NCBI GenBank assembly: GCA_016916535.1 | Contig: CP070276.1 | Span: forward strand, 310,001 to 374,000 | Direction: 5' to 3' | Origin: Dysgonomonadaceae bacterium zrk40 | GTDB taxonomy: Bacteria; Bacteroidota; Bacteroidia; Bacteroidales; Dysgonomonadaceae | Length of the DNA: 64,000 nucleotides | Position numbers and translations under genes: made by a program | Part shown: piece after piece, positions 63,849 to 64,000 of the stretch | Layout: the number at the start of each line of letters is the position of its first letter | Position numbering within the stretch: the stretch's first letter is position 1 | Notes under the pieces: model-generated | What the model saw: the letters and a program-made list of their open reading frames with translations, nothing else | Told to the model about the DNA's origin: nothing | Database searches by the model: none

Positions 63849-64000
63849 ATGAAAACAATCAACAACCCTTCTGAAAGCAAATGGAAAAAGCTGACCGAAC
63901 GTCCGCTCATCAAACAGCGCAAGCTGATGGATACCGTGGAAAAGATGTTCTACGACATCCACCGCAAGGGAGACAAAGCAGTGCTGGCCTACAGCCGCAA
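63849..64000 (+). CDS. hisD: Histidinol dehydrogenase HisD, N-terminal fragment
   Basis: About 50 codons are present before the window ends (MKTINNPSESKWKKLTERP, then DTVEKMFYDIHRKGDKAVLAY). The pattern of a short N-terminal arm followed by a GDKAV helix fits HisD, which performs the last two oxidations of histidine synthesis. The call leans on operon order after hisG. Confidence 0.8.
   Translation, partial: MKTINNPSESKWKKLTERPLIKQRKLMDTVEKMFYDIHRKGDKAVLAYSR

Noticed and set aside
1-64000. Insertion sequences, integrases, CRISPR arrays, prophage or rRNA genes
   Set aside because: I looked for transposase motifs, terminal inverted repeats, regular 20-40 bp direct repeats and rRNA core sequences and saw none.

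Overview
This window is a stretch of chromosome from a member of the Bacteroidota, most likely the order Bacteroidales. The evidence is the promoter type (TAnnTTTG -7 boxes, often with a TTG/TTTG box 19-20 nt upstream), the lack of Shine-Dalgarno sequences, and typical families: Porin_10-type porin, DUF4890, DUF5606, DUF5687, an AmpG/MurK/MurQ recycling set and a split pyrB-pyrI. Genus cannot be fixed from the sequence; a Dysgonomonadaceae/Porphyromonadaceae-like organism is plausible. Coding density is high, and I see no insertion sequence, prophage, integrase or CRISPR array. It reads as core chromosome with a few accessory touches.

Layout. 1-5.0 kb (minus): partial PBP4-type carboxypeptidase, outer-membrane beta-barrel, M16 protease, AlkD-like protein and a 2-hydroxyacid dehydrogenase. 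5.04-5.22 kb: two identical tRNA-Asn(GTT) genes. 5.3-6.8 kb (minus): miaA and a pRiA4b ORF-3-like protein. 7-13.6 kb (plus): rpoN, a membrane protein, gcvH, purE, a lipoprotein dipeptidyl-peptidase III and folC. 13.6-14.9 kb (minus): a lipoprotein and a DUF937 protein. 15.1-16.4 kb: thyA-folA. 16.6-24.05 kb (plus): glycosyltransferase, SpoIID-domain protein, AmpG-like permease, NagX-like acyltransferase, MurK-like kinase, MurQ and a small protein, which look like a cell-wall sugar recycling cluster. 24.09-24.32 kb holds the wreck of an esterase gene. 24.4-34.7 kb: FemAB-like protein, nitroreductase, KASIII-like enzyme, MscS channel, carboxynorspermidine synthase-like enzyme, pyrB-pyrI, flavin reductase, metA and a lactonase-fold lipoprotein. 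34.8-45 kb: DUF5606, cdsA, a winged-helix protein, galE, a cysteine-cluster protein, a second FemAB/GNAT-like protein, a probable small RNA, plsC, an NfeD-type protease, a short folK and a RelA-type synthetase. 45-57.5 kb: beta-mannosidase, MFS exporter, proS, menA, HerA-like ATPase, a DUF5687/ABC pair and a DUF4890 protein. 57.8-62.7 kb (minus): solute-binding protein, large porin and membrane-anchored MutS-like ATPase. 62.75 kb to the end: his operon start with a leader peptide, attenuator, hisG and the beginning of hisD.

How genes work together. ThyA, FolA, FolC, FolK and GcvH all bear on the one-carbon/folate cycle. AmpG, MurK and MurQ would import N-acetylmuramic acid, phosphorylate it and cleave its lactyl ether, returning GlcNAc-6-P. 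PyrB and PyrI form aspartate transcarbamoylase. MetA carries Glu111, which predicts acetyl-CoA use. The most notable regulatory feature is the his leader: an 18-residue peptide with five His codons, followed by mutually exclusive antiterminator and terminator hairpins. Also unexplained are two intergenic hairpins built on 11-bp tandem repeats, a promoter-plus-terminator small RNA candidate at 39.5 kb, and a structured 5' leader before the carboxynorspermidine synthase-like gene.
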